64,000 nt of DNA from Terriglobia bacterium (lineage in GTDB: Bacteria > Acidobacteriota > Terriglobia > UBA7540): positions 1-64,000 of the forward strand of contig JAIQGH010000007.1 in NCBI GenBank assembly GCA_020072655.1, written 5' to 3'. The notes beneath the pieces were generated by a model that was not told the DNA's origin, did no database searches, and was given only the letters and a program-made list of their open reading frames with translations. Each line of letters begins with the position of its first letter. The first letter of the stretch is position 1. Of this stretch, positions 42,026 through 50,442 are shown piece by piece. The position numbers and the translations under genes are program-made.

Positions 42026-42982
42026 CTACAGCGACCCGCGGCGGTTCATTTCCTGGGCGAGCTCAGGCGGGGGCACGAAAATCACACGCTCTTCGATGGC
42101 TTCGACCTCTTCGACCTGCTCAACGCCCAGGCGACGGAAATAGTCCAACACTTCCTGAACGAGATGTTCCGGAGCCGACGCGCCGGCCGTGATGGCGACG
42201 CACTCGACACCGTCGAGCCAGGCCGGATCGATCTTCGACGCATCCTCAATCAAGTGAGCGCGCGCGCCCCACATCTCCGCCACTTCTCGCAGCCGCTGCG
42301 AATTCGAACTGTTTGCGGAGCCGATCACCAGGACCAGCCCGGCCTGCCGGGCCATGAGCTTGACAGCTTCCTGGCGGTTTTGCGTGGCATAGCAGATGTC
42401 GTCGCTGGGCGGCGTGACGAGCTTGGGGAAGCGCTTCTTGAGGACTTCCATAATCTCCCTGGTGTCGTCCACGCCGAGGGTGGTCTGGGTTGTCACCGCC
42501 ACGCGCTCGGGGTCAGGCACCTGCACCCTTTCCGCCTCTTCCACGCTGCCGACCAGGTGGATCTGGTCCGGCACCTCGCCCATCGTCCCGACGATCTCGT
42601 CGTGGCCGGCGTGCCCCACCAGGATAATCGAGCGCCCTTCGTTCGCGTAGCGAATCGCCTCCAAATGCACCTTGGTCACCAGCGGACAGGTAGCATCAAT
42701 CACCCTGAGGCGTTTCTCGGTGGCGTCCCTCCTCACCAGCGGGGCCACGCCGTGGGCGCTGAAGATCACCACGGCACCCTCGGGAACCTCACTCAGTTCA
42801 TCCACAAAAATCGCGCCCTTTGCCGCCAGCGATTCAATCACGTGCTTGTTGTGGACGATCTCCTTGCGGACGTAAATCGGCGGGCCGTAGAGGTCCAGGG
42901 CCATGTCGACCACGCCGATGGCGCGCTCGACGCCGGCACAAAACCCCCGCGGCTTTGCCAACAGTATTTTCTTGGGTGTCAT
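42026..42982 (-). CDS. ispH: 4-hydroxy-3-methylbut-2-enyl diphosphate reductase (LytB/IspH)
   Basis: 318 residues. Cluster-binding Cys lie in PRGFCAGVERAI (C15), DATCPLV and DDICYATQNRQ. The catalytic Glu segment VTTQTTL and the substrate-binding IGSANSSNSQRL and TAGASAPEHLV are present. It makes IPP and DMAPP in the last step of the methylerythritol-phosphate isoprenoid pathway. It is the last gene of the minus-strand series and follows the enoyl-ACP-reductase-like gene after about 140 bp. Confidence 0.95.
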   Translation of the reverse strand: MTPKKILLAKPRGFCAGVERAIGVVDMALDLYGPPIYVRKEIVHNKHVIESLAAKGAIFVDELSEVPEGAVVIFSAHGVAPLVRRDATEKRLRVIDATCPLVTKVHLEAIRYANEGRSIILVGHAGHDEIVGTMGEVPDQIHLVGSVEEAERVQVPDPERVAVTTQTTLGVDDTREIMEVLKKRFPKLVTPPSDDICYATQNRQEAVKLMARQAGLVLVIGSANSSNSQRLREVAEMWGARAHLIEDASKIDPAWLDGVECVAITAGASAPEHLVQEVLDYFRRLGVEQVEEVEAIEERVIFVPPPELAQEMNRRGSL

Positions 42983-43067
42983 TCCTGCGCCCGCTTCAGC
43001 CCCATCCGCAGAATACCTTTAACCCCCTAATTGATGCTAACAGACCCGAGCTGGAGGGTCAAAGGCG

Positions 43068-43108
43068 GTGGCCCGAGGGTCCGCCGATCTGAGGGTCGGT
43101 GTCGACTG
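43068..43108. repeat. Degenerate palindromic element between ispH and the SDR gene
   Basis: Two decayed hairpins, GGCGG..CCGCC and CCGATC..GGTCGG, resemble the inner parts of the GTAGCGCC element family. The outer arms are missing. Confidence 0.35.
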
Positions 43109-43121
43109 CGCGGCTCTGATT

Positions 43122-43931
43122 CTAAGTAACGATATCTTCGCCGCCGTCCACGCGGATGACGTTGCCGGTGATCCAGTGCGTCTTGTCGCTCGCGAGCGCG
43201 GCGATAGCTTCGGCGACGTCTTGAGGAGTGGTTAGGTGGCCGCTGGGATTGCGCAGCTTGGCGAACTCGGCCAGCTTCTCAATTCCCGGAATCTTGGACG
43301 AACCCGGCGTGAGGGTGACGCCCGCCTGGATGGCATTGGCGGTGATGCCGTGAGGCATCAGCTCAAAGGCGAGCTGGCGGATGTGCGACTCGAGGACGGC
43401 CTTGGCGGCGGAGACGGCCCCGTAATTGGGAATCACGCTGTGTCCACCGGCGCTGGTCATAGCGAAGATGCGGCTGCCCTGGCACAGCATCTTCCGGCGC
43501 ATCAGCTCTTGAACCCAGTAGACGAGGTTGCTTCCCATGACGTCAACGGTCATTTCCATCTGCGCCTGGCTCAGCTCCTCGTCCTGATTGTCGGCGAGAT
43601 ACGGCTTGAGCGACCCGAAAGCGATCGAGTGCAGGAAGACCTTGATGAAGTGCTCACCGCCCAGTTCCTTCCAGTGCTCTTCGATTTGGGTCAAGACCTC
43701 GGCGCGCTTGATGGCGTCCGCGGCGTTGGTGTTAAAGAAGAGCACGTCACGCCCCGCCGACTTGATCGCCTCGATGACTTCGTTGACGTGGTCCATGCTC
43801 GACCGCCGGTCAAAGTGCACACCCAGGATGTTGAGTCCCTCGCGGGCGAGTTCCTTCGCCGTGGCCTCGCCAAAGCCACTGGACGAGCCGACAATCAAAG
43901 CCCAGCGCACCGGCGCGTCAGTTTCGCTCAT
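43122..43931 (-). CDS. Enoyl-ACP-reductase-like short-chain dehydrogenase (FabI/FabL type)
   Basis: About 269 residues from ATG 43931; a longer frame to 43964 would add eleven residues. It has the Rossmann motif GSSSGFGEATAKEL and FLHSIAFGSL in place of the usual NNAG. The catalytic Tyr and Lys are spaced Y-x6-K (NYGAVSAAKAVLES) instead of the Y-x3-K of ordinary SDRs. The Y-x6-K spacing and HSIAF loop are marks of enoyl-ACP reductases, so this probably performs the last reduction in fatty-acid elongation, using NAD(P)H. FabL-like enzymes are the closest match in my judgement. It lies between ispH and tsaE. Confidence 0.75.
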   Translation of the reverse strand: MSETDAPVRWALIVGSSSGFGEATAKELAREGLNILGVHFDRRSSMDHVNEVIEAIKSAGRDVLFFNTNAADAIKRAEVLTQIEEHWKELGGEHFIKVFLHSIAFGSLKPYLADNQDEELSQAQMEMTVDVMGSNLVYWVQELMRRKMLCQGSRIFAMTSAGGHSVIPNYGAVSAAKAVLESHIRQLAFELMPHGITANAIQAGVTLTPGSSKIPGIEKLAEFAKLRNPSGHLTTPQDVAEAIAALASDKTHWITGNVIRVDGGEDIVT

Positions 43932-44044
43932 AGCGTGAGTCCTCACCTGTTCTGGGAATGTCATGGTTTGTTCTGAACGCGCTGCCGCAGGAAGCCGCGA
44001 CCCCGACGGCCCGCGGGGCTGAGCTGCCGAGCACCCCGTCCCGC

Positions 44045-44494
44045 TTAGGAGCCCGAGCGTTCCACGGTGATTCGACGCTCTTCACTCGATATATACTCCA
44101 ATTGAATGATAACACGCGGGGCAACGGAATTATCCCAGAGTTTCTCGCCCCATTCGACGATAACGATCGCCTCCGCGGACCAAAGTTCTTCCAGCCCCAG
44201 CGTGGCCAATTCGCGCGAACTCTCGATCCGGTAAAGGTCAACGTGGAAGACCTTCCGCTCTCCGCCGTACTCGTGCACGAGCGTAAAGGACGGGCTTGTG
44301 ACCTCCTCCTCCCGCGCCGCGCCCAGCCCGGCAACGATGCCCTTCGCGAGCGTCGTCTTGCCGCTTCCCAGCTCACCCTTTAAAAGCACGAGGCAAGGCG
44401 GGCGGAGGCCTTTCGCCAGTTCCCGCCCAAGCGCTATCGTCTCCTCGGGTGAGTGGGTGACGACCGGGGCGGTTTTGTTCGGTTCTTTAACCAT
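44045..44494 (-). CDS. tsaE: tRNA threonylcarbamoyladenosine biosynthesis ATPase TsaE
   Basis: 149 residues with Walker A (GELGSGKTTLAKG), SPSFTLVHEY, HVDLYRIESS and IVEWGEKL, all typical of TsaE (YjeE). It hydrolyses ATP in the TsaB-TsaD-TsaE complex that makes t6A37 on ANN-decoding tRNAs. It follows nnr as in enterobacteria (yjeF-tsaE), but a 331-bp element with terminal inverted repeats separates the two genes. The element ends at the first base of the tsaE ATG. Confidence 0.93.
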   Translation of the reverse strand: MVKEPNKTAPVVTHSPEETIALGRELAKGLRPPCLVLLKGELGSGKTTLAKGIVAGLGAAREEEVTSPSFTLVHEYGGERKVFHVDLYRIESSRELATLGLEELWSAEAIVIVEWGEKLWDNSVAPRVIIQLEYISSEERRITVERSGS

Positions 44495-44824
44495 TAACAG
44501 GCTGCGGAAAAAACCCGAGAACTGTCATCTCCGATGGCTGGAGTCCGATGGTCCGATGCCTTTCATCGGACCCGAAATCGGACCTGAGGACTCCCGACGC
44601 CTTCAATCGGGACGACGAAGGATCCCTGCATTTACTCGATTCTCTAAACGCTGGGAGCCTTCGCGGAGTTTACCCTGAGCGGAATGCGGAGATCCTTCGC
44701 GGAGTTTACCCTGACCCGAATACTGAGATCCTTCGCTTCGCTCAGGATGACAAGCGAAGGGCTCAGGATGACAGGCGAAGGGCTCAGGATGGCATTCCCC
44801 CAGGCTCTTTCAGCAACCTGTTAA
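44494..44824. mobile_element. 331-bp MITE-like element with terminal inverted repeats
   Basis: The ends are TTAACAGGCTGCGGAAA (44494 onward) and TTTCAGCAACCTGTTAA (to 44824), imperfect inverted repeats of about 17 bp. There is no coding capacity. The interior has tandem/direct units (CCTTCGCGGAGTTTACCCTGA twice; CGAAGGGCTCAGGATG twice) and nested short inverted repeats. It sits exactly between nnr and tsaE. Its right end supplies the nnr TAA stop, and its left end abuts the tsaE ATG. The AACAGG..GCTGAAA end type is one I associate with non-autonomous elements in soil bacteria. Confidence 0.7.
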
Positions 44825-46383
44825 AGCGAGCGGAAGGCGCGCGGCAGATAATCCAGCAAATCCCCCGCGATGAGCGAGGCCTCGCCAATTTCCTGCGCCC
44901 CAAGATCTCCTGCCAGGCCGTGCAGGAAAACCGCCGCCGCGACGACCTGGCTCGCCGGACGTTTGGGGTACTGCGCCAGCAGGCCGGCGATCAGGCCCGT
45001 CAGCACGTCCCCGGTGCCACCTGTCGCCATGCCGGGGTTGCCGGTCGGATTCACATAGAGGTTTCCGTCAGGCGCCGCGGTCAGCGTGCGCGAGCCCTTC
45101 AGCACCAGCGTCACCTGATGATTCCGCGCGAAGTCCCGCGCCACCTCAACTCGGCGCGCCAGGATTTCCGCCGTCTTCATGCCGGTCAACCGCGCCATCT
45201 CGCCTGGATGGGGCGTCAGGACTCGCACCCGGCCCTCCGCGCGCAGGCTTTCAATGCACCCCGCGAAGGCATTCAGCCCGTCCGCATCGAGCACGACCGG
45301 AACCGAATAACGATTGACGACCGCGCGCACAAACTCGGCGGTCTCGCGAGCCGTGCCGATGCCGGGGCCGACAGCGAGCACGTCTTTGCCTTCCACCAAC
45401 TGATCGAGCCGCCCATAGTCGAAAGCGCGGAGCGAGATGCTGCCCACATCAGTTTCAGGCAGTGGCTCGGTCATGAATTCCATGCCGAGCGACGCAATGA
45501 TGGGCAAGGCGCTCTTTGCTGTTGCCACCGTGGCCAGGCCTGCGCCCGCTCGCAGCGCGGCCAGGGCCGCCATCGCTGCCGCGCCGGTCTTCCCTATTGA
45601 GCCCGCCAGAATCAAAACGTGCCCGAAGTTTCCCTTGTGGGCGTCAATCTTCCGTCGCGCCGCAAGCCAACCCAATTCCTCGCGACTCGTGAGGTCCAGA
45701 AGCAGCTCTGGGTCGTTTTCCAGAGCCTCGGAGGGCGTACCAATATCTTTGACTCTCCATTCGCCGGCCAACTCACACGCCGGAGGAAAGACATGCGCCA
45801 ACTTGGGCGCGGTGAACGTCACCGAAGCCTGCGCGCGCACGCATTCGCCGATCAGCTCGCCGGAGTCGGCGGAAATCCCGGAAGGCAGGTCCACCGCCAC
45901 CACTCGCGCCCGAGGGAACTTCGCGTTGATGTCCCGAACGACCTCGGCAAGAAACCCTCCGAGCGGTTTGGTGAGCCCCGTGCCGAAGAGCGCGTCAACC
46001 AGCAACGTAGCACCCTGAATGTCAGGCAGACGGTCGGCCCACGCGCTCGGGTTGGCGACGACCTCCGGCGCCCCGGACGCCGCCAGGCGCTCCCAATTGA
46101 CGCGAGCGTCGCCTTTCAGACCTTCCGGGTCGGCCAGCAGCAGAACCGCGGGGTGCAAGCCGCGGTCCCGCAGCAGCCGCGCCACGACCATGCCGTCACC
46201 GCCGTTGTTGCCCTTGCCACAGAGAATGACGATCCGGTGCTCCCAGAGCGGCGCAAAGCGCTCTTCCAGGAACTCGACGAATCCCCGCCCGGCATTTTCC
46301 ATGAGCGTAAGGCTGGGAACACCGTAGCGCTCCGTGGTCAGGCGGTCGATGCGCTGCATCTCGGCGGCAGTCAGAATTTTCAT
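44821..46383 (-). CDS. nnr: Bifunctional NAD(P)H-hydrate repair enzyme (epimerase/dehydratase)
   Basis: 520 residues. The N-terminal NnrE epimerase domain (1 to about 215) has MENAGRGFVEFL, LCGKGNNGGDGMVVAR and VDLPSGISADSGE. The C-terminal NnrD ADP-dependent dehydratase domain (about 235-520) has HKGNFGHVLILAGS, VLTPHPGEMARLTG and GTGDVLTGLIAGLLAQ. It repairs damaged NADHX and NADPHX. The stop codon TAA lies in the terminal inverted repeat of the adjacent MITE-like element, so the native C-terminus may have been slightly altered. The K+ channel gene is 3 bp upstream. Confidence 0.95.
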   Translation of the reverse strand: MKILTAAEMQRIDRLTTERYGVPSLTLMENAGRGFVEFLEERFAPLWEHRIVILCGKGNNGGDGMVVARLLRDRGLHPAVLLLADPEGLKGDARVNWERLAASGAPEVVANPSAWADRLPDIQGATLLVDALFGTGLTKPLGGFLAEVVRDINAKFPRARVVAVDLPSGISADSGELIGECVRAQASVTFTAPKLAHVFPPACELAGEWRVKDIGTPSEALENDPELLLDLTSREELGWLAARRKIDAHKGNFGHVLILAGSIGKTGAAAMAALAALRAGAGLATVATAKSALPIIASLGMEFMTEPLPETDVGSISLRAFDYGRLDQLVEGKDVLAVGPGIGTARETAEFVRAVVNRYSVPVVLDADGLNAFAGCIESLRAEGRVRVLTPHPGEMARLTGMKTAEILARRVEVARDFARNHQVTLVLKGSRTLTAAPDGNLYVNPTGNPGMATGGTGDVLTGLIAGLLAQYPKRPASQVVAAAVFLHGLAGDLGAQEIGEASLIAGDLLDYLPRAFRSL

Positions 46384-46386
46384 CGG

Positions 46387-47478
46387 CTATACGCCCGCCA
46401 GAACTTCCAATTCCTTGAGCTTTCCTGAGTCGCCCACAACGATGAGGAAATCTCCCGGCCAGATCGTTTGTTCGGGCCCGGGATTAAAGGCGATGCTCCC
46501 GTCTTTCCGCCGGATCGCGAGCACGATGACGCCCAGGCCGCGCCGCAGATCCGTGTCCACGACGTTGGCCCCGGCCAGCCGCGAGTTGCCTCCTACACGC
46601 ACTTCCTCAATCTGCAAGTCGAGGTCGCCGCCGCTGAGCGAGGAAAGCGCCACGTCCAGAAAGCGTTGGACGTTGGGGCGGGTCAGCATGCGAGCCATCC
46701 GCTGTCCGGCGTACGTGTAAGGCGAGAGCACGGCGGTGGCCCCGGCCCGCATCAGTGTGGATTCGGCAGCTTCCTCGCTGGCGCGCGCGATAATCGGCAG
46801 ATGGGGCGCCATGCCGCGCGCCGTCAGCACAATGTAAACGTTCTGCGCGTCCGACGTCACGGCGCTCGCCAGTCCTTTCGCATATTCGATCCGTGCCTGC
46901 CGCAGGACGGCCTCGCTCGTGGCATCGCCCATGATGCAGAGAAGGTTCCGCTCTTGCGCCCACCGCGCCTTCTCGGGTTCCTGCTCAATGATCACCAAGG
47001 GAATGTGCCGCGCGGCGATCTCCGTCGCCACGCGTCGGCCCACCCTTCCGACTCCGCAGATGATGATGTGATCCTTGAGCTGAGCGATTTCCTTTTCCAT
47101 GCGCCGACGGCCAAAAACTGACCCGAGTTCGGATTCTATCACCGCCTGAGTCAGCGTCGCCACGGCGAACCCCACGACACCCAGGCCCAGGAAAATCAGG
47201 CCGACGTTGAGGATGCGCCCGGAGTGCGAAAGCTGATTCTCCGGCTCCGCGCCAATCGTGGAGAGGGTCATCAAGGTGGCGTAAAGCGACTGGAACCAGG
47301 GCCAGCCTTCGATAACGTGAAAGCCGGCAGTTCCACAGCCGATGAGGAAAGCAATCAGGGCCAGCGCAATGACCGGGCGGCGAAGGGCTTTCGACCAGAG
47401 ACTTGCATTGTGCGTTCCGCGCGGTGACATCATGCCCAGGGCTGCGGTCACTGCGGGCGGCTCCTTCACAGCATCCAC
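46387..47478 (-). CDS. Two-helix potassium channel with RCK (TrkA-N/TrkA-C) domain, unusual filter
   Basis: 363 residues. TM1 (about 34-54), a pore loop and TM2 (about 90-110) are followed by an RCK N-domain with the nucleotide-binding motif IICGVGRVGRRVATE and a TrkA-C domain. The pore segment reads TLMTLSTIGAEPENQL. Where K+ channels have T-V-G-Y/F-G, this protein has T-I-G-A-E, so the second filter Gly is replaced. It may still conduct cations or may be non-selective. Its start overlaps the 3' end of the upstream SDR gene by 13 bp. Alternative starts at residues 16-17 are possible. Confidence 0.8.
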   Translation of the reverse strand: MDAVKEPPAVTAALGMMSPRGTHNASLWSKALRRPVIALALIAFLIGCGTAGFHVIEGWPWFQSLYATLMTLSTIGAEPENQLSHSGRILNVGLIFLGLGVVGFAVATLTQAVIESELGSVFGRRRMEKEIAQLKDHIIICGVGRVGRRVATEIAARHIPLVIIEQEPEKARWAQERNLLCIMGDATSEAVLRQARIEYAKGLASAVTSDAQNVYIVLTARGMAPHLPIIARASEEAAESTLMRAGATAVLSPYTYAGQRMARMLTRPNVQRFLDVALSSLSGGDLDLQIEEVRVGGNSRLAGANVVDTDLRRGLGVIVLAIRRKDGSIAFNPGPEQTIWPGDFLIVVGDSGKLKELEVLAGV

Positions 47479-48209
47479 CCTCCGCTGACGTTCAACACCT
47501 GGCCAGTAAGAAACGCGGCTGCGGGCGAGGCAAAGAACTTCACCGCCTCGGCGACATCCTGCGCCGTGGGAGGACGCCCCACCGGGAAGCGCGCGTCGGA
47601 GAGGCGCTCGGCTTCTTCCCGGGAGAGCTCTTTGTCGTCGATGATGGGCGGATTGACAACGTTCACCGTGATCCCATAGCGCGCCTCTTCAAGCGCCAGC
47701 GAGCGGCTGAACGCCACCAAGCCCGCTTTGGCCGCCGAGTAAGCGGAGATCTTCGCCTGGCCAAACGCGCGCTCGGCGCCCACGGACCCGAGATTGATGA
47801 TCCGTCCCCAGCGCTGCCGGCGCATCGTGGGCAGGGCGAATTTGCAGGCATAAAACGCGCTGTAAAGATTGGAAGCGAGGATGGCGTGCCATTCTTCCAC
47901 AGTCGATTCGACGACCGGCTTCCATTCGAAGTCTCCGACGTTGTTCACCAGGATGTCGAGCCGGCCAAAGCGGCGGATCACACTCTCGATGAGCTCTTTG
48001 AGACGCGCCGGGTCAGTCACGTCGGTTTCCGCCATCCAGCCTTCCGTGCGCGCGGCGCGCAGCGCGTCCACAACCCGTTGCGCGCCCAGTTTGTTGGTGC
48101 GATAGCTGATGGCTACGCGCGCCCCCGCACGGCCGAGCGTCAGCGCGATCTCCTTCCCGATACCCCGCGCGGCGCCTGTAACCAGCGCTACTCGATTCTG
48201 CAAGATCAC
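47466..48209 (-). CDS. FabG-like short-chain dehydrogenase/reductase
   Basis: 247 residues. The nucleotide motif TGAARGIGKEIAL, the NNVG segment, the catalytic Ser in NLGSVGAE and Tyr/Lys in AYSAAKAG (Y-x3-K) are present. The C-terminus (FLTGQVLNVSGGWML) is typical of FabG-like 3-oxoacyl reductases. The Rossmann loop with Arg (SYRTNKL) suggests NADPH. The substrate is unknown. It heads a minus-strand run: SDR, K+ channel, nnr, tsaE. Confidence 0.85.
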   Translation of the reverse strand: MILQNRVALVTGAARGIGKEIALTLGRAGARVAISYRTNKLGAQRVVDALRAARTEGWMAETDVTDPARLKELIESVIRRFGRLDILVNNVGDFEWKPVVESTVEEWHAILASNLYSAFYACKFALPTMRRQRWGRIINLGSVGAERAFGQAKISAYSAAKAGLVAFSRSLALEEARYGITVNVVNPPIIDDKELSREEAERLSDARFPVGRPPTAQDVAEAVKFFASPAAAFLTGQVLNVSGGWML

Positions 48210-48267
48210 GCTTAACTCCTTGAAAATAAGACGCTTGGAGACAGTTTAAGCCCTTCTGCGGAATTGT

Positions 48268-50313
48268 TCAAGGCAATGTTTTCTCGGAGGCTACCGCCTT
48301 CGCCACGAGCAGTGTCATGTCGTCCTGAAGTTCCGGGCTGCCCGTCCAATCATTCACGCTGCGATAGATTTCCTGCACCAGCGCATCGGGCGAGCCAGGC
48401 AGGGCGCGCCGCGCCGCGTCGAGAAGACGCGCCTCACCAAATTCTTCGCCGAAAATGTTCTCCGGCTCCGTCAGACCATCCGTGAAACCCAGGAAGACGT
48501 CGCCGGGCTCGAGCACCACGACGGCCTGCTCGTATGTCGCCGGCGAGAACAAACCGACGACTGTGCCGCCGCGATCCAAGCGCAAGACTTGCCCGCCGCG
48601 GAAGAGGACCGGCGGCAGATGTCCGGCATTCGTGTAGGTCAGGCTGCGCGTCGCCGCATCGTAAAGGGCGTAGAAAAACGTCGCGTACTTTTCGGCCGAA
48701 GTGCTCTCGAAGAGCTGTCGGTTAAGACGGTCAACGACTTCTGCCGTCGAGATCGGCACGGCGGCGCTGAGCCCCGCGCGGGAAAAGCCGTCATAGAATT
48801 GCGCGCGCAACGAAGACTGGATCGCCGCCATCAACAAGGCCGCGGAAATCCCCTTCCCGGAAATATCCGCAATGACCAGCCCCACGTGGGTCTTGTCGAT
48901 CTCCAGGAAATCAAAATAGTCGCCGCTCACCATGCGGGCCGGCCGGCACATCCCGTAAAGCTCCAGGCCTGGGACTTGAGGGATTTTCTGGGGGAAGAGT
49001 TGCCGCTGGACTTCGCGCGCGATCTCGAGCTCGCTTTCCAGCCGCGACTTCTCTTGGGACTCGCGCAGCAGCCGCTCGACCGAAGCGGTCATGCTGTCGA
49101 ACGCCTCACCCAGCGCCGTGAGCTGGTCGCGCGCGGGGATGCCGATGCGATAGGAGAAATCCCCTGTCCTTACTCGCTCCGTCGCGTCATAGAGGTTATC
49201 CACGGTCGAAGTAATGGATCGTGTCAGCCGCACCCCGATGACCAGCGAGACCAGCTCGATCACCAGGAAGACCAGCGCGACGATGATGAACAGCGTGACG
49301 TAGACCCGTGAGAACCGCCCCAGGGTCGAAAGAAGCTGCCGATTGAGGGTACCCGCCCGCGAGGTGACCACCACCAGGACGGGCTCCGCGAGGCGGTGCT
49401 CAGCCGCGCCGCCCCAGACGATCGGATCGAGCGACGAAGCGCCCACGATCGTCGTGTCCACAGGATTCGTGGGCGGCGGCAGCTCCACGGACCTGGAGCT
49501 CAGTGAATCCTGTTGCGAGAATTCGCCCAGAGCTCGCTGGCCCGCGGGCGGCGCCGACCGCGCCTCATGCCTGCCGCTGACGGAGGGAGGAATCAGAATC
49601 CGCACCGGCCCAATTCCCTCTCCGACCAAATCCAACAATTCGGGAGTCAGGGGCTGCGAAACGATGACCGTCAATTCACCGGCAGGCGTAGGGCCGCGAT
49701 CGACCGAACGCAGCGCGATTTGGTCCCTGTCCACGACGAAACCGGCAAACTCTTCCTGAGTAAGCCAGGGGGGGAGGTCCACTGGTGGGCTGACCTTTGT
49801 GCCGTCCAGCCGAAAGGCGCGCACGCGAGGCCCGAGGCGCAGGGTGATTTCCAGGCCGGGATAACTTTTCGTGTGTCTTCCGAGTTCTTTCTCGAAGAAG
49901 TTCTCGATTTCGTCGAGTAGCGCGTCAGGCGATTTCGCCTGGCTAAGGTGCATCTCGTGCCCCACGACGCGGCTGATCTGCTCGAGCTGGCCGGCGTGAT
50001 CGCGCAATTTCAGCGCCACCAGGAAGGCCGCGAACTGACCCATGTTCAGGAAGTCTTTGATGAGGACCAGGACAATGATTAAGACGACGGGAACGACGGC
50101 AATGAACACGTAAGTGACGATCAGCCGGCGCCGCAGCCGCCAAAGCACGCGAGCGCGAACGAAGCCGATCAAGCGCCCGACGTAGTAGCCGCCCGCGATG
50201 AGCACCGCGACCCAAAACAGGACCCACATCGCAGTGCGGACACCGCCGGCCAGTCGCTCGACGACCCAAAGAGCCAGGCCATAGGCCAGCACCCAGAAGG
50301 CGAACCGCGCCAT
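48268..50313 (-). CDS. RsbU/SpoIIE-type PP2C phosphatase with membrane sensor and HAMP
   Basis: About 681 residues from ATG 50313 (MARFAFW). The longer frame to 50541 crosses a palindromic repeat and is rejected. It has three N-terminal helices, a long extracytoplasmic region (about 100-320), a further helix (LFIIVALVFLVIELVSLVIGV), a HAMP domain, a coiled coil and a PP2C-type SpoIIE domain. The metal ligands lie in SGDYFDF, IADISGKGISAALLMA and LQDDMTLLV, and the domain looks intact. It should dephosphorylate a STAS-type antagonist in a partner-switching pathway. The nearest STAS gene is far away (10.0 kb), and no cognate kinase is adjacent. Confidence 0.88.
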   Translation of the reverse strand: MARFAFWVLAYGLALWVVERLAGGVRTAMWVLFWVAVLIAGGYYVGRLIGFVRARVLWRLRRRLIVTYVFIAVVPVVLIIVLVLIKDFLNMGQFAAFLVALKLRDHAGQLEQISRVVGHEMHLSQAKSPDALLDEIENFFEKELGRHTKSYPGLEITLRLGPRVRAFRLDGTKVSPPVDLPPWLTQEEFAGFVVDRDQIALRSVDRGPTPAGELTVIVSQPLTPELLDLVGEGIGPVRILIPPSVSGRHEARSAPPAGQRALGEFSQQDSLSSRSVELPPPTNPVDTTIVGASSLDPIVWGGAAEHRLAEPVLVVVTSRAGTLNRQLLSTLGRFSRVYVTLFIIVALVFLVIELVSLVIGVRLTRSITSTVDNLYDATERVRTGDFSYRIGIPARDQLTALGEAFDSMTASVERLLRESQEKSRLESELEIAREVQRQLFPQKIPQVPGLELYGMCRPARMVSGDYFDFLEIDKTHVGLVIADISGKGISAALLMAAIQSSLRAQFYDGFSRAGLSAAVPISTAEVVDRLNRQLFESTSAEKYATFFYALYDAATRSLTYTNAGHLPPVLFRGGQVLRLDRGGTVVGLFSPATYEQAVVVLEPGDVFLGFTDGLTEPENIFGEEFGEARLLDAARRALPGSPDALVQEIYRSVNDWTGSPELQDDMTLLVAKAVASEKTLP

Positions 50314-50413
50314 CCGATGACGGCGGTACTCATTAAGCAGGGTTTGCCACACCACAACGAGAGAGCATATCAGCGCAAAAGAATCTGCGCCAGACGTTGG
50401 TTTGCAGCAGGAT

Positions 50414-50442
50414 GTAGAGACGCCCCGGCGGGGCGTCTCTAC
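50414..50442. repeat. Perfect 29-bp palindrome GTAGAGACGCCCC-N3-GGGGCGTCTCTAC
   Basis: The two arms are 13 bp and identical. The outer TAG on the minus strand is the stop codon of the APC transporter gene ending at 50439. A half copy lies at 30942-30959. Confidence 0.85.

Noticed and set aside
44548-45600. 350-codon plus-strand open frame across the MITE-like element and nnr
   Set aside because: It is antisense to nnr and starts in the repeat element. Repetitive segments explain the open frame.
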